Assembly (NCBI RefSeq): GCF_017743995.1
Contig: NZ_JAGHRB010000007.1
Location: 62,001 to 126,000 of the forward strand
Source: Ruegeria sp. R13_0
GTDB lineage: Bacteria; Pseudomonadota; Alphaproteobacteria; Rhodobacterales; Rhodobacteraceae
Length of the DNA stretch: 64,000 bases
Direction of reading: 5' to 3'
This document shows, piece after piece, positions 33,981-44,873 of this stretch. Numbering within the stretch: the first letter of the stretch is position 1; each line of letters opens with the position of its first letter. The position numbers and the translations under genes were made by a program. The notes beneath the pieces are model-generated. The model saw only the letters and a list, made by a program, of their open reading frames with translations, was not told the origin of the DNA and made no database searches.

Positions 33981-34562
33981 ATGAGCAGAATTCTATTCGT
34001 ACTCCTAGGGGTGCTGCTTTTGGCATCCTGTGGTGGCGGGTCTAAACAGCCACCCAGCAGACTAAATGACGCGTGCAGCATTGCGCGCGAAAAACCTGAC
34101 TACATCAAAGCCTTCAAAAAAACCGAGCGGAAATGGGGCGTCCCCGTTCACGTTCAGATGGCGACGATCTATCAGGAAAGCCGTTACCGCCACGATGCGC
34201 GTACCCCGCACCGCTATGTGCTGGGCGTGATCCCGATGGGTCGGCAAAGCAGCGCCTTTGGCTACAGCCAGGCTCTGGACGGCACGTGGGAAGAATACCA
34301 GCGTGAAACCGGAAAACGCCGCGCCAAGCGGGACCGTATTCGCGACGCGTCCGATTTCATCGGCTGGTACATGAACAAGACCTACGAGCGGAACGGCATC
34401 AACCTGGGCGATACGCGCAACCAGTATTTGGCCTATCACGAAGGCCATACAGGTTATGCGCGCGGCAGCTACAACCAGAAATCCTGGCTGTTGAATGTGG
34501 CCAGCGATGTTGATGCACGGGCGAACCTGTATCAGGCTCAGCTGGCCAGCTGCCGCTACTGA
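33981..34562 (+). CDS. Lipoprotein with lytic transglycosylase-like (SLT) fold
   Basis: The 193-residue protein has a lipoprotein signal (LLGVLLLASC, Cys18 likely lipidated). The rest resembles a small SLT domain: MATIYQESRYRHDA with the presumptive catalytic Glu near residue 62, FGYSQALDGTWEEY, and LAYHEGHTGYARGSY near the end. It is probably an outer-membrane-anchored peptidoglycan hydrolase. The start is the ATG at 33981; the longer frame that overlaps the preceding transporter is not coding in that part. Confidence 0.8.
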   Translation: MSRILFVLLGVLLLASCGGGSKQPPSRLNDACSIAREKPDYIKAFKKTERKWGVPVHVQMATIYQESRYRHDARTPHRYVLGVIPMGRQSSAFGYSQALDGTWEEYQRETGKRRAKRDRIRDASDFIGWYMNKTYERNGINLGDTRNQYLAYHEGHTGYARGSYNQKSWLLNVASDVDARANLYQAQLASCRY

Positions 34563-34572
34563 GTTGGCTGGG

Positions 34573-35169
34573 TCAGCGGTTGCCTGACCCGACCCGCTTT
34601 CCGCTTGAGAATAAGCTCTGATCGAGGCGTCCCCCCTCGGTCAGTTCTCCCAGAAGTACCGTGGTTTGGGTGCCTGCATTGTCGTGGATCACCCATTTCC
34701 GCAGTTCGACCGGTTTGTCCGTGAACATCAGCTCAATCCGTCCCGACTCAGGGTTTTTTGGGTCCTGTGCCGTCACAACGGTTGCGGTCCCGTCAAAGTC
34801 GTGACCAACGACCATATTGGCCTGCCCAAGATTCACATTCCGGGCCAGCACAAGTGACAGAGGCGTCCGCTTCAGCGGGTATTGTTCGGGCGGCTGGTTG
34901 GATTTCGGGTCAAAGATTAGAACAGTGCCAGTGCGCGCCAGAACAACAGCACTGTCGGGCGGATCATATTCGAACCGCATCTTTCCGGGTCGTTGGATCC
35001 ATAGCTTGCCGGTACTGAGCGAGCCATCATCATTCACTTGGGTAAAGCTGGTCTGAACCGTTTTCATCTTGTTCAGGTAATTGGAGATCTCCGACAGCGG
35101 CAGCTTGTCCGCCGCCCAAGCGGCAGGCGCGGCCAGTGTCAAAGCAAGGGCAAAAGCAATCTGTTTCAT
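34573..35169 (-). CDS. lolA: Outer-membrane lipoprotein carrier protein LolA
   Basis: The 198-residue periplasmic chaperone has a signal peptide (MKQIAFALALTLAAPAAWA) and LolA features: FTQVNDDGSLSTGKLWIQRPGKMRFEY near residues 42-68. It ferries lipoproteins from the LolCDE exporter to the outer membrane. It lies 39 bases downstream of ftsK on the same strand, a common order in Alphaproteobacteria, and is probably cotranscribed. Confidence 0.92.
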   Translation of the reverse strand: MKQIAFALALTLAAPAAWAADKLPLSEISNYLNKMKTVQTSFTQVNDDGSLSTGKLWIQRPGKMRFEYDPPDSAVVLARTGTVLIFDPKSNQPPEQYPLKRTPLSLVLARNVNLGQANMVVGHDFDGTATVVTAQDPKNPESGRIELMFTDKPVELRKWVIHDNAGTQTTVLLGELTEGGRLDQSLFSSGKRVGSGNR

Positions 35170-35208
35170 AAGACTCAGATAAGGCTTCTGCCCTTGTTAT
35201 TAAATATC

Positions 35209-38142
35209 CTACTGCTCGGGGACGAGGATTTCCCGCTTGCCGACGTGATTTGCTGCCGAAACAACGCCTTCGTCCTCCATCTGTTCGACCAACCTGGCGG
35301 CTTTGTTATAGCCGATGGCAAGTTTCCGCTGGATGTACGAGGTCGAGCATTTGCGATCCTTGATCACAATCGCCACCGCTTGGTCGTACAGAGCATCCTC
35401 ACCGTTGGTGTTGCCACCGGTGCTCAGGCCCAGGACGGCATCGATGTTGTCGGCTTTTTCCTCAGCCGGGCCATCGACCACACCGCTCATGTAATCGGGC
35501 GGACCGAATTGCTTCAGGTGGTTGACAATTTCTTCGACCTCTTCGTCCGAGACAAACGGGCCGTGGCAACGGGTGATCTTGGCGCCACCCGCCATATAGA
35601 GCATGTCGCCCTGCCCCAGCAGTTGCTCGGCGCCCATCTCACCCAGGATGGTGCGGCTATCGACCTTCGAGGTCACCTGGAACGAAATCCGGGTCGGGAA
35701 GTTCGCCTTGATCGTACCAGTGATGACGTCGACCGAGGGGCGCTGCGTGGCCATGATAAGGTGGATTCCCGAGGCCCGCGCCATCTGCGCCAGACGCTGG
35801 ATGCAGGCTTCGATCTCTTTGCCCGCGACCATCATCAGGTCGGCCATTTCATCGACGATAACGACGATATAGGGCATCGCCTCAGGCGCGAACTCTTCCG
35901 TCTCGAAGGTGGGTTCGCCGGTCTCATCATCAAAGCCCGTCTGGACCGTGCGGCTGAACATCTCGCCCTTGGCCAACGCGTCCTTCACCCGGCCATTATA
36001 GCCTGCGATGTTGCGGACACCCATTTTGGACATCTTGCGATAGCGATCCTCCATCTCGCCCACGACCCATTTCAGCGCGACAACCGCCTTTTTCGGGTCG
36101 GTCACAACGGGCGACAGCAAGTGCGGGATGCCGTCATAGACCGACAGTTCCAGCATCTTGGGGTCGATCATGATCAGGCGGCATTCGTCAGGGCTCAGTT
36201 TGTAAAGCAACGACAGGATCATGGTGTTGATCGCCACCGACTTACCCGAGCCAGTCGTACCCGCGATCAGGAGGTGAGGCATTTTCGCCAGGTTCGCCAC
36301 AACGGACTCGCCCCCGATATCCTTACCCAATGCCAAGGGCAGAGCATGATTGCCATCACCAAAATCACGGCTGGCGAGGATTTCACGCAGCACCACCATC
36401 TCGCGGTTTTCATTGGGCAGTTCGATCCCGATCACAGAGCGCCCCGGCAGGGTCGAAACCCGTGCCGACAGCGCCGACATAGACCGTGCGATATCGTCGG
36501 CCAGACCGATCACACGGCTGGCTTTCAGACCCGGAGCCGGTTCCAGTTCATACATGGTGACCACGGGACCGGGGCGGACACTGACGATCTCACCCTTCAC
36601 GCCGTAATCGTCCAGCACGTTTTCCAGCATCCGCGCGTTTTCTTCCAGCGCCTCGTCGCTCAGGTGGTGACGCTGAATGCTGGCCGGGTTGGACAACAGG
36701 CCCAAGGGGGGCAGTTCGAAATCGGAATGGCGTTCCTCGAAGGACAGGGTTGGCTGCGCCTCGGCCTGTGCCCGACGGGACGGTGGCGGAGTACGACGGA
36801 CGGGTTGGGCAACAACCGGCTTGCGCGGCTCGGCCACCGGGATCTTTACGGCTGGGCGCTGTGGCACAACTGCTTCCGGTGTCGCCGTATCTTCGAACAC
36901 CGCGTCATCATCGTAGGCATGCGCGGCGTAGTCATCCTCGGCCATGTAGTCTGCCTCGGGCGCATAGTCGGGCTCGGGCTGATAGTCATGCGCCGTGTCT
37001 TGCCACGTCGGCTCCGCCGACAAAACAGGCTCGGGCGGCAGGCCAGCAGCGGTCATGGGCGGCTCGGGCGGCAGTTCACCCGCCCCTCTGGGATTGAAGA
37101 TCAGCGGGTCCGGCCCACGACCGCGGCCCTTGGTCAAAGGCAGGTTGGGGTCATGTTCCGGGGCCATCTCACCGGTCGCCACCTTACGATTGCGCACAGC
37201 GGCCGAAATCTTCGAGCGAATACGATCTTCACCCGGCATTTCATCAAAACCCTGCACTGGCATGGCTTCGACCAATTCAGGCTCTGGCAGCGGCTCGGGG
37301 CGACGGATCAAGGCTGGCATCCGCGCCAGCAGGCCGGTTTTGGGGGCGGGTTCGGGTTCTTCCTCGGCCTCTTCGAAGATTGGGTCTTCAAACGCGATCT
37401 CATCGTCGAAAACGGGTTCAATCCGCGCGGCGCGGTGCTCTTTCCATTGTTCACGGCACTCTCGCGCGGACTGTACCGTGGCCGAAGCACCCCGACCCAG
37501 CAGGTTCATCAGCATGTCGTAGGACATCACCAGCCCCAGTAGGAAAGCACGCGTTCCACGCGCGACATCAACTTTGGTGAAGCCCAGAACAAAAATACCC
37601 AGCGCCAGCATTCCGACGGCCATGGCCAGCGACATCAGCTTGACCAGGAAGTGCGAGGAAATAGGCAGAAGCGTCAGCAAGGCCCCCATGACAGTGTCGC
37701 CAAACAGTCCACCCAACCCATAGCTATGTGTCGCGCGCCAGACCTCGCTTGGAACCAGAGTGGCGGCGTAAACCGAGACAATGGCAATCCAGATCGGCGC
37801 AAAGATCAGCCGCGCCACGGCGCGGTCTTCGCCGAAATGACCGGCAAAGCGGACACCCCAGCCGATTAGAACCAGCGCGATCCCCCAGCTGCCCCAGCCA
37901 ACGATCATGAACAACGGCGCAGCGATCGAGGCACCAATCCGCCCCATCCAGTTCTGCACTGGCGCGTCGGTCGAGACCATCCAATTCGGATCTTCCGGTG
38001 TGTAGGACCAGATCATTGCCGCAGCGGCCAGCCCCAACAGGATCAGAGCGATTCCGATCAGTTCCTTGGTACGCCGCTCAATCGCGGCCTGAGTCGTGCT
38101 GTCCAGTAATGGATCGCGGTTGCGCGCGTTCAATGATGCCAT
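35209..38142 (-). CDS. ftsK: DNA translocase FtsK
   Basis: The 977-residue protein has four N-terminal membrane helices (about residues 25-185), a proline/glutamate-rich linker (about 220-460), and the RecA-like motor with Walker A GTTGSGKS near residue 627 and Walker [13 protein letters not shown]. The C-terminal winged-helix gamma domain, which reads KOPS sequences, ends the protein ([21 protein letters not shown]). It resolves chromosome termini at the division septum. ATG 38142 lies behind GAGGG; a GTG at 38160 would add six residues. It follows the aminotransferase gene by 14 bases. Confidence 0.95.
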   Translation of the reverse strand: MASLNARNRDPLLDSTTQAAIERRTKELIGIALILLGLAAAAMIWSYTPEDPNWMVSTDAPVQNWMGRIGASIAAPLFMIVGWGSWGIALVLIGWGVRFAGHFGEDRAVARLIFAPIWIAIVSVYAATLVPSEVWRATHSYGLGGLFGDTVMGALLTLLPISSHFLVKLMSLAMAVGMLALGIFVLGFTKVDVARGTRAFLLGLVMSYDMLMNLLGRGASATVQSARECREQWKEHRAARIEPVFDDEIAFEDPIFEEAEEEPEPAPKTGLLARMPALIRRPEPLPEPELVEAMPVQGFDEMPGEDRIRSKISAAVRNRKVATGEMAPEHDPNLPLTKGRGRGPDPLIFNPRGAGELPPEPPMTAAGLPPEPVLSAEPTWQDTAHDYQPEPDYAPEADYMAEDDYAAHAYDDDAVFEDTATPEAVVPQRPAVKIPVAEPRKPVVAQPVRRTPPPSRRAQAEAQPTLSFEERHSDFELPPLGLLSNPASIQRHHLSDEALEENARMLENVLDDYGVKGEIVSVRPGPVVTMYELEPAPGLKASRVIGLADDIARSMSALSARVSTLPGRSVIGIELPNENREMVVLREILASRDFGDGNHALPLALGKDIGGESVVANLAKMPHLLIAGTTGSGKSVAINTMILSLLYKLSPDECRLIMIDPKMLELSVYDGIPHLLSPVVTDPKKAVVALKWVVGEMEDRYRKMSKMGVRNIAGYNGRVKDALAKGEMFSRTVQTGFDDETGEPTFETEEFAPEAMPYIVVIVDEMADLMMVAGKEIEACIQRLAQMARASGIHLIMATQRPSVDVITGTIKANFPTRISFQVTSKVDSRTILGEMGAEQLLGQGDMLYMAGGAKITRCHGPFVSDEEVEEIVNHLKQFGPPDYMSGVVDGPAEEKADNIDAVLGLSTGGNTNGEDALYDQAVAIVIKDRKCSTSYIQRKLAIGYNKAARLVEQMEDEGVVSAANHVGKREILVPEQ

Positions 38143-38156
38143 TTTGCCCTCGTACC

Positions 38157-39338
38157 TCACGAATAGATGCAGTCACGAAGCTTGATCAGCCCCTGCTGCA
38201 ACTCTTTTTTTGGAGCCACCAAAGCGGCCCGGATAAATTGCTCGCCCGGGTTTTGCCCCGGATCACCTTGAGAAAGATATGCGCCCGGCAGGACCCGAAC
38301 GCCGGTCTCCTGCCACAGCTTCAATGCGGTTTCTTCGCCGTTCTCGACTGGCAGCCACAGGAAAAACCCGGCCTCGGGCGGCATGTAGCCCTGCAGGCCC
38401 GAGAAGACCTCATCCGCGATGGCGTATTTTTCCTGATAAAGCGCGCGGTTCTGGGCGACATGCGTCTCATCGGTCCAGACGCGCGCGGCGGCAGCCTGCA
38501 GCGGCAGCGGCAAAGGCGCGCCCGCATAGTTGCGCAGCTGTTTGACCCGTTTGATACTGTCCGGACCGCCCGCAATCAGGCCCGAGCGCAGCCCGGCCAA
38601 ATTCGACCGTTTCGAAAGAGAATTGAACAGCAAGACCCGCTCAGGATCCGCGCCCAGCTCTTGCGCGACGGTCAAAGCACCTTTCGGAGCCTCATCGCGG
38701 TAGATCTCGGAATAGCATTCATCCGCGAAAATGCGGAAATCGTATTTCTCGGCCAACCCGATCAGTTCCGCCCAATAGTCGCGCGAGGCGACAGCCCCCT
38801 GCGGGTTCGCAGGCGAGCAGATATAGGCAGCAACCGTCCGGTTCAGCACATCCTCAGACAGGCCAGTATAGTCCGGCAAATGGCCGGTCGCGGCGGTGGC
38901 GGACACGAAATAAGGCTGCGCCCGGACCGAGATCGAGGCGACCATATAGACCTGATAAAACGGGTTCGGGCAAAGAATGATGGGATCTTGCCCGTTCTTC
39001 TGTTCGGGGCACAGCGCCATCGCGGCATTGTAGAGCCCCTCACGCGTGCCGTTCAGGGCCATCACGTTGGTATCAGGATCCATCGTCACGCCGTAGCGGT
39101 GCTTGATCCAGTCGGTGATCGAACCGCGCAGTTCGGGCGAGCCTTCATTCGGGGGATAGCCCTGAAACCCTGCCGCGTTTTCCGTGATGACGCCTGTGAC
39201 CCAAGCGGGAAAGTCATGCATCGGCGCGCCGATGGTCATGTGAATCACGTCTCCGCCCGGTTGATGGTGGTCCAACAGGGTGCGCAGACGCGGGAATGCG
39301 TATTCCGGTAGGTTCGAAAACCGCTCGGGGAAATTCAT
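38157..39338 (-). CDS. Class I/II PLP-dependent aminotransferase (DapC-like)
   Basis: The 393-residue fold-type I aminotransferase has Lys243 in [15 protein letters not shown] as Schiff-base lysine, with Asp206 and Tyr209 in ADECYSE contacting PLP. The closest recognisable function is N-succinyldiaminopimelate aminotransferase (DapC) of lysine synthesis, on overall family features; other substrates are possible. It lies immediately upstream of ftsK on the same strand. Confidence 0.82.
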   Translation of the reverse strand: MNFPERFSNLPEYAFPRLRTLLDHHQPGGDVIHMTIGAPMHDFPAWVTGVITENAAGFQGYPPNEGSPELRGSITDWIKHRYGVTMDPDTNVMALNGTREGLYNAAMALCPEQKNGQDPIILCPNPFYQVYMVASISVRAQPYFVSATAATGHLPDYTGLSEDVLNRTVAAYICSPANPQGAVASRDYWAELIGLAEKYDFRIFADECYSEIYRDEAPKGALTVAQELGADPERVLLFNSLSKRSNLAGLRSGLIAGGPDSIKRVKQLRNYAGAPLPLPLQAAAARVWTDETHVAQNRALYQEKYAIADEVFSGLQGYMPPEAGFFLWLPVENGEETALKLWQETGVRVLPGAYLSQGDPGQNPGEQFIRAALVAPKKELQQGLIKLRDCIYS

Positions 39339-39447
39339 ATCTACTGCCTCAATATCGGGATCGTTTTCGCCCCGTTTGATTGGCAGATTACAGATCGAAC
39401 ACCGCCCCGTCCAGACAAAGAGGTTCCGAATCAGGGGATTGTGGCAT

Positions 39448-40776
39448 TCACGCCAATGCGGTTTCCGCCGCCGAACCCAACCGCAGCAGCGCTTCTTCCG
39501 AGCCGGGATAGCCCAGCATCATCAAGCCACAGCCCGCGGTTCCCGTCGGCAAGGTCAGTGCCGCAAGGCCCATCAGATTACCGATACGCGTGTTGCGCAG
39601 GGCCAGCAGATTCTCGGTCACGTAATAGTCGTGATCGCTGAGGAGCCGATCCAGGTTGGGCGGCAGGATGGGCGCGGTTGGGGCCAGAACCGCATCAAAC
39701 CCAGCGGTCGCCGCATCCCAAGCCGCGCGGCAGGCCTTTAGCTTGGACCAGGCGGCCACATAGTCAGGGCCTGACACGTCTTTGCCTGCGCGGAACCGTT
39801 CAAGAATCTCGGGATACATCGCCTCGGGGCTGGCTTCGATGACGTCTTTCCACAACCCGTAAGCCTCGGTCGTGTAGAGAACACCCGAAAGCGCCATTGC
39901 GTCGTGCAGTTCAGGCACTTCCAGCGGCACGATCTCGGCCCCGGCATCGCGAAGACGGTCCAGCGCATCGTCGAACGCCTGTCGCGGCGCATCTCGCAGG
40001 TCGTCCTTGGCGACGTTCTGCAACTCGGCAAAACGGCGGCCTTTCAGGCTGGCACCCCGCAGATCCGCCGGCGTGCCGCCTTCAAGCAAAGCCAGCATAT
40101 GGGCGGCATCTTCGACGGAACGCGCCAGAGGGCCAACCGTGTCGAACCGCAAACAGAGCGGCACGACCCCTTCAAGGCTGAGCCGACCAGCCGTAGTTTT
40201 CAGCCCCACCAGGTTGTTCCAGGCTGCCGGGATTCGCACCGACCCACCCGTGTCGGAGCCAATCCCGCAAGCTGCCAGCCCCCAGGCTACCGAGGCCCCG
40301 GCCCCCGAGGATGACCCGCCCGGCACGGCGTCCTCATCATCTACACAGGGCGGAGTATCCGTGATCGGGTTCAGACCAAGCCCTGAAAACGCCAGTTCGC
40401 TCATGTGGGTTTTGCCGAGGCACACGGTGCCCATGGCCGTTGCGTTTCTTAGGACCAAAGCATCCGCGTCCGGGACACGCCCTTTCAACAGGGCCGAGCC
40501 CGCCTCGGTTCCAATACCAGCCGTGTCGAACAGATCCTTCCAGCTGATCGGCACGCCATCCAGCAAGGACCGACGCAGACCCAAGGCGGCGCGCTCTTTC
40601 GCGGCTTTCGCCTCAGACCGGGCACGGTCATGGGTGACGCACGCATAGATACGGTCGCGGTGGGGATGGGCGTCAATGGCCGCCAGATAGGTCTCGGTCA
40701 GTTCAACGGGGTCGATTTGCCCCTTGCCGATCCCTCGGCCCAAATCACAGGCCGTCATGGTTAGCCATTCCTGCAT
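39448..40776 (-). CDS. Amidase-signature family amidase
   Basis: The 442-residue enzyme shows the amidase signature triad: Lys80 in SWKDLFD, cis-Ser155 in GGSSSGAGA, and nucleophile Ser179 in DTGGSVRIP. It would hydrolyse a carboxamide in the cytoplasm; the substrate is not deducible. AAGGAGG precedes ATG 40776. The open frame continues upstream to 41349, but that part is antisense to the hydroxylase gene and lacks amidase sequence. GatA is unlikely because gatB and gatC are absent. Confidence 0.88.
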   Translation of the reverse strand: MQEWLTMTACDLGRGIGKGQIDPVELTETYLAAIDAHPHRDRIYACVTHDRARSEAKAAKERAALGLRRSLLDGVPISWKDLFDTAGIGTEAGSALLKGRVPDADALVLRNATAMGTVCLGKTHMSELAFSGLGLNPITDTPPCVDDEDAVPGGSSSGAGASVAWGLAACGIGSDTGGSVRIPAAWNNLVGLKTTAGRLSLEGVVPLCLRFDTVGPLARSVEDAAHMLALLEGGTPADLRGASLKGRRFAELQNVAKDDLRDAPRQAFDDALDRLRDAGAEIVPLEVPELHDAMALSGVLYTTEAYGLWKDVIEASPEAMYPEILERFRAGKDVSGPDYVAAWSKLKACRAAWDAATAGFDAVLAPTAPILPPNLDRLLSDHDYYVTENLLALRNTRIGNLMGLAALTLPTGTAGCGLMMLGYPGSEEALLRLGSAAETALA

Positions 40777-40863
40777 CACACCCCTCCTTGCGTCTGACTT
40801 TCTGGGACGGTAGCGACAGGACCGCACATGGACAATCCCGAAAGGGCGCGCATATTGCAGGGC

Positions 40864-42090
40864 ATGACACAGGCATCGAAAATCCTGATCGTGGGCGGAG
40901 GCCTGAACGGCGCGGCCCTGGCATTGGCACTGGCGCAAACCGGGCATTCTATTTGCGTGATTGACACGTTGGGCGAAAAGCTCCGCAAAAACGCGGCATT
41001 CGACGGGCGATCTTATGCGCTGGCGCTGGCCTCCAAACGGTTGCTTGACGCAATCGGGGTGTGGGAGCGGGTCGAGAAACATGCTCAGCCCATGCTTGAA
41101 ATCAAGGTTACCGATGGCCATGCAGGTATCGGGCCGTCCCCCTTTTTCATGCATTTCGACCATGCCGAGATCGAGGAAGGTCCGATGGGCTATATGGTCG
41201 AAGATCGTCACCTGCGCCGCGCGTTTCTTGAGGCAATGCGGCAAGACAAAGGGATCACCCAGATCAACGGGAGAACAGTCGTTTCGCAACAGGTCGATGC
41301 AACTGTTGTGACGTTGACGCTGGATGATGGTGCGACCGTTGAGGGTCATCTAATCGTAGGCTGCGACGGGCGCAGTAGTGGAACCGCATCCCGCGCCGGG
41401 ATCAAGCGAACCGGCTGGGATTACGGCCAGACCGCCCTTGTCTGCGCGATTGAACACGACCTGCCGCATCACGGCATTGCCCATCAGTTCTTCATGCCCC
41501 CCGGCCCGCTTGCGATCCTGCCACTGACCGGCAATCGCAGCTCGATCGTCTGGAGCGAACGCACCGAGGTAGCGCAGCGCATCAACGCCCTGCCCGAGGC
41601 CGAGTATCTGCAGGTCTTGCGCCCTCGGTTCGGGGATTTTCTGGGCGACATCCGCCTGCAAGGCGACCGCTTTACCTATCCGCTTAACCTGACCATCGCC
41701 AATTCCTTCATCTCGGATCGACTGGCCCTTGTTGGCGACGCCGCCCACGGGATGCACCCCATTGCAGGCCAGGGCCTGAACGCCGGGCTGCGGGACGTGG
41801 GAGCCTTGGCCGAAGTGCTGACCTTGGCCGGACGGCGCGGCGAGGATATCGGCTCGGTTCTGGTGCTGGAACGCTATCAGGAATGGCGGCGGTTCGACAC
41901 GGCCTCACTGGCGATGGCGACCGATGTGTTCAACAAGCTGTTTTCGAATGACAACCCGCTGCTGCGTCTAGGACGGGACATCGGGATGGGCATTGTCGGA
42001 TCCCTGCCCGGCCTGCGCCGGGGCTTTGTTCGCGAAGCTGCCGGGTTGACCGGCGACCTGCCGAAGCTGTTGCAAGGACGGGCAATCTAG
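40864..42090 (+). CDS. UbiH/UbiF/Coq6-family FAD hydroxylase
   Basis: The 408-residue flavin monooxygenase has the FAD fingerprint LIVGGGLNGAALALALA at the N-terminus, the GCDGRSSG motif near residue 175, and LVGDAAHGMHPIAGQGLNAGLRD near residue 290. Proteins of this family hydroxylate the ubiquinone ring; which position is not clear. ATG 40864 was chosen because the FAD motif begins five residues later; ATG 40828 would add 12. It is divergent from the amidase. Confidence 0.87.
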   Translation: MTQASKILIVGGGLNGAALALALAQTGHSICVIDTLGEKLRKNAAFDGRSYALALASKRLLDAIGVWERVEKHAQPMLEIKVTDGHAGIGPSPFFMHFDHAEIEEGPMGYMVEDRHLRRAFLEAMRQDKGITQINGRTVVSQQVDATVVTLTLDDGATVEGHLIVGCDGRSSGTASRAGIKRTGWDYGQTALVCAIEHDLPHHGIAHQFFMPPGPLAILPLTGNRSSIVWSERTEVAQRINALPEAEYLQVLRPRFGDFLGDIRLQGDRFTYPLNLTIANSFISDRLALVGDAAHGMHPIAGQGLNAGLRDVGALAEVLTLAGRRGEDIGSVLVLERYQEWRRFDTASLAMATDVFNKLFSNDNPLLRLGRDIGMGIVGSLPGLRRGFVREAAGLTGDLPKLLQGRAI

Positions 42091-42115
42091 AGCGAATTTG
42101 AGCGTTCAGAATCGC

Positions 42116-42301
42116 TCAGTCCAACGCGCGCGCCTCATCGACCAGCATCACGGGGATGCCGTTGCGGATCGGAAAGGCCAGACCGGCGGCCTTCGACACC
42201 AGCTCCTGCTTTTCAGCATCATAGTGCAGCGTCGTATGCGTCTGAGGGCAGATCAGCGCCTCAAGCATGTGGCGGTCAAAAGCGTGTTCAGGCTCGCTCA
42301 T
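42116..42301 (-). CDS. Trm112-like small protein
   Basis: The 61-residue protein has the YcaR/Trm112 core [20 protein letters not shown] and [20 protein letters not shown]. Trm112-like proteins often stabilise methyltransferases. Only one of the usual zinc cysteines remains (C18), so zinc binding is probably lost. Its start overlaps the stop of the upstream LON-domain gene as ATGA, so they are translationally coupled. Confidence 0.88.
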   Translation of the reverse strand: MSEPEHAFDRHMLEALICPQTHTTLHYDAEKQELVSKAAGLAFPIRNGIPVMLVDEARALD

Positions 42302-42939
42302 TGCAGTTTTTCCTCGTTTGATCCGCCCCGCAGCGCGAATTCGATCAATGTCACCAGCGTCTCACGCCTTGTGCGCAGACAGGGGGCCTCTAAAAGGGCC
42401 TGTTTGTCCTCCGGATCGAAATCCATCAGCATCGACAGGGAATTCACCAAAAGCTCATCATCTGCTTCTTTCAGCGAATCCCAATCCGTCGACAGATCGC
42501 GCGAGTCGAAAAAGCGTTCCAACAGGTTCAGAAAGCGGCTGCGGTCGAACACATCGTCCTTCTCGGCCTTGCCCAGATCACGGTCAAACCCCTCCCAGGA
42601 CACGTCGCACCGGCGATAAGGCGTGAATGCATCCAGTTCGGACTTGATACGGAACCGGGACACACCGGTCAGGGTGATCAGATAGCGGCCATCCTCAGTC
42701 TCAGAGAATTGCGTGACGCGACCGGCGCAACCGATCCGATGCAGCTTTGTGTCATCGCTTAGCGAGGGGTTCGGCTGAACCATTCCGATCAGCCGCTCCT
42801 TTGTTTTCAGGGCATCGTCCAGCATCTGCAGGTAGCGCGGCTCGAAGATGTGCAACGGCAGTCGCGACCGGGGCAGCAGCAGCGCCCCGGGCAGTGGAAA
42901 CACGGATATCGTATCCGGCAAGTCGGCGGGATGAATCAT
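42298..42939 (-). CDS. LON peptidase substrate-binding-domain protein
   Basis: The 213-residue protein is a stand-alone LON N-domain (PUA-like), with [23 protein letters not shown] at its start and [23 protein letters not shown] in the middle. There is no ATPase or protease part. It might help in protein quality control, but its function is unknown. It overlaps the Trm112-like gene by four bases and follows the thioredoxin-TPR gene by 27 bases, so the three probably form an operon. Confidence 0.87.
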   Translation of the reverse strand: MIHPADLPDTISVFPLPGALLLPRSRLPLHIFEPRYLQMLDDALKTKERLIGMVQPNPSLSDDTKLHRIGCAGRVTQFSETEDGRYLITLTGVSRFRIKSELDAFTPYRRCDVSWEGFDRDLGKAEKDDVFDRSRFLNLLERFFDSRDLSTDWDSLKEADDELLVNSLSMLMDFDPEDKQALLEAPCLRTRRETLVTLIEFALRGGSNEEKLQ

Positions 42940-42966
42940 AGACCCGAGTCTAGCTCTGATCCGAAA

Positions 42967-43884
42967 TTAGGCAAATATCATCGAGCTGAGTTTACGCCGC
43001 CCGTTCAGAACAATCGGATCGTTGGGCTTGAGCGCGTCGAAGATCGTGAACAACTGCGATTTGGCCGCGCCCTCGTTCCACTCACGATCGCGGCGGAACA
43101 GCTCTAACAGCTGCGTCACAGCCTCTTCCACATCGCCATTGGCGTGCAGGGCCTGTGCCAGATCGAACCGGGCCTGATGATTGTCCGGCTCGGCCTCAAC
43201 GGCAGCGGTCAACTCGGCCACCGGGCCCGCATCCGCCGCCTGCTTGGCCAATTCCAACTGAGCATGGGCAGCTTCGAGTTCCGGAGCGTTGGAGATCTCG
43301 GCAGGCGCGCCATTCAGAATGGCCTCGGCCTGTTCCAGATCATCCAAGGCAATATGCGCACGCACCAGACCACCATAGGCAGCGGCATGGTTGGGGTCTT
43401 CGCCCAGAATCGCGGCAAAGGTCTGCGCCGCATCTACGGCTGCGCCTTCTGCCAGCATTTCCTCGGCCGCCTGCACGGCATCCTCCAGTTGACCACCGGG
43501 GCTTTCGCCACCGGCCGCCTCGATCACGCGGTCGATAAAGGCCTTGATCTCGGACCCCGGCAACGCGCCTTGAAAACCGTCCACCGGCTGACCTTTGAAA
43601 AACGCATAAACGGTAGGGATCGACTGGATGCGCATCTGAGACGCGATCATTTGCGCCTCATCCACGTTGATCTTGACCATCTTGACCGCGCCTTTGGCCG
43701 CGGTCACCGCCTCTTCCAGCGCAGGTCCAAGTGTCTTGCAGGGGCCGCACCAAGGGGCCCAGAAATCCACGATCACCGGAATTTCCTGCGACGCCTCGAC
43801 AACATCCTCCATAAAGGTGGCTTCGCTGCTGTCCTTGATCAGATCGGTGGCTGAGGTGCTTTCCGCGCCGCTCAGAAGGTCCAT
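42967..43884 (-). CDS. Thioredoxin-TPR chaperone (CnoX/YbbN-type)
   Basis: The 305-residue protein has a thioredoxin domain at residues 15-125 with the active site W45-C46-G47-P48-C49-K50, followed by a TPR-like helical region (about 140-305). This matches CnoX/YbbN, a chaperedoxin that transfers clients to GroEL and DnaK. Unlike E. coli YbbN, which lacks the redox CxxC, this one has a complete CGPC. The likely start is ATG 43884, nine bases after GGAG. Confidence 0.87.
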   Translation of the reverse strand: MDLLSGAESTSATDLIKDSSEATFMEDVVEASQEIPVIVDFWAPWCGPCKTLGPALEEAVTAAKGAVKMVKINVDEAQMIASQMRIQSIPTVYAFFKGQPVDGFQGALPGSEIKAFIDRVIEAAGGESPGGQLEDAVQAAEEMLAEGAAVDAAQTFAAILGEDPNHAAAYGGLVRAHIALDDLEQAEAILNGAPAEISNAPELEAAHAQLELAKQAADAGPVAELTAAVEAEPDNHQARFDLAQALHANGDVEEAVTQLLELFRRDREWNEGAAKSQLFTIFDALKPNDPIVLNGRRKLSSMIFA

Positions 43885-43960
43885 GGCATTCACTCTCCGG
43901 TTCAAACGTGCGCCCTATATGCAGTCACTTGCTGCAGAAACCAAGGGCCGAGTTGCGGGT

Positions 43961-44749
43961 CTACAGGTCGAAACTGGCGAAAACGGGGGCGTGGTCGCTT
44001 GGTTTTTCCCACCCGCGCGCATCGCGCAGGACACGGCTGGAATGCCCAGCGTTCGAGATATCCGGCGTGGCCCAAACGTGATCCAGGCGCCGCCCCTTGT
44101 CAGCAGCGTCCCAATCGCGCGCTCGGTAGGACCACCAGCTATAGAGCTGCCCTTCGGGGATATCCTGACGGGTGATATCCACCCAACCGCCCGCATCTTG
44201 TGTTTCAGCCAATGCCTCAACCTCGATCGGCGTGTGCGAGACGACCTTGAGCAGTTGCTTATGCGACCAGACATCATCCTCGCGCGGGGCGATGTTCAGA
44301 TCACCGACCAGAATGGATTTTTCAGGCTTTTCCGCATGGAACCAGTCGCGCATATCGGTGAGGTAGTCGAGCTTTTGCCCGAACTTCTCGTTCACCTCAC
44401 GATCTGGCACATCCCCACCTGCAGGGACATAGAAGTTTTGGATGGTGACGCCATTCTCCAACCGCGCGGCGATGTGGCGGGCATGGCCGAGACCGGCGAA
44501 ATCCTTGTCGCCGACCTCTTCCATCGGAATGCGCGACAGGATTGCGACACCGTTATAGCCCTTCTGCCCGCGTGCTACGATGTGGGTGTACCCCAATTCC
44601 GCAAACCCTTCGGTCGGAATCTTTTCAACCGGAGACTTACATTCCTGCAAACACAGCACATCCGGAGCTTCTTCCTGCAGCAGTTTCAGCACGATAGGCT
44701 CGCGCAGGCGGACCGAGTTGATGTTCCAGGTGGCAAGGGTGAAGGGCAT
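43961..44749 (-). CDS. xthA: Exodeoxyribonuclease III
   Basis: The 262-residue enzyme of the EEP superfamily has the expected motifs: NINSVRLR at the N-terminus, LCLQECK with the metal-binding Glu, GDLNIAP, LDHVWAT and SDHAPV with the catalytic Asp-His. It repairs abasic sites as an AP endonuclease. It lies 76 bases upstream of the thioredoxin gene on the same strand. Confidence 0.95.
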   Translation of the reverse strand: MPFTLATWNINSVRLREPIVLKLLQEEAPDVLCLQECKSPVEKIPTEGFAELGYTHIVARGQKGYNGVAILSRIPMEEVGDKDFAGLGHARHIAARLENGVTIQNFYVPAGGDVPDREVNEKFGQKLDYLTDMRDWFHAEKPEKSILVGDLNIAPREDDVWSHKQLLKVVSHTPIEVEALAETQDAGGWVDITRQDIPEGQLYSWWSYRARDWDAADKGRRLDHVWATPDISNAGHSSRVLRDARGWEKPSDHAPVFASFDL

Positions 44750-44873
44750 TAGGGAATCCTCTGTCGCGGTTGGGCGCGAGGTTAGCCCGACATTGAATAA
44801 GGCGCTACGAGAAAAGAAGCCAAAATACCCTCGATCTGAAAAACGCCTTTGTGTAGACCAAACAGCCGTTTGA

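Noticed and set aside
35038-37542. A very long plus-strand open frame (over 800 residues) opposite ftsK.
   Set aside because: It is antisense to clear FtsK sequence, rich in Arg/His/Gln as expected from the complement of high-GC coding DNA, and shows no family motifs.
40777-41349. N-terminal extension of the amidase frame up to 41349.
   Set aside because: The amidase domain starts at 40776 behind AAGGAGG; the extension is antisense to the hydroxylase gene.
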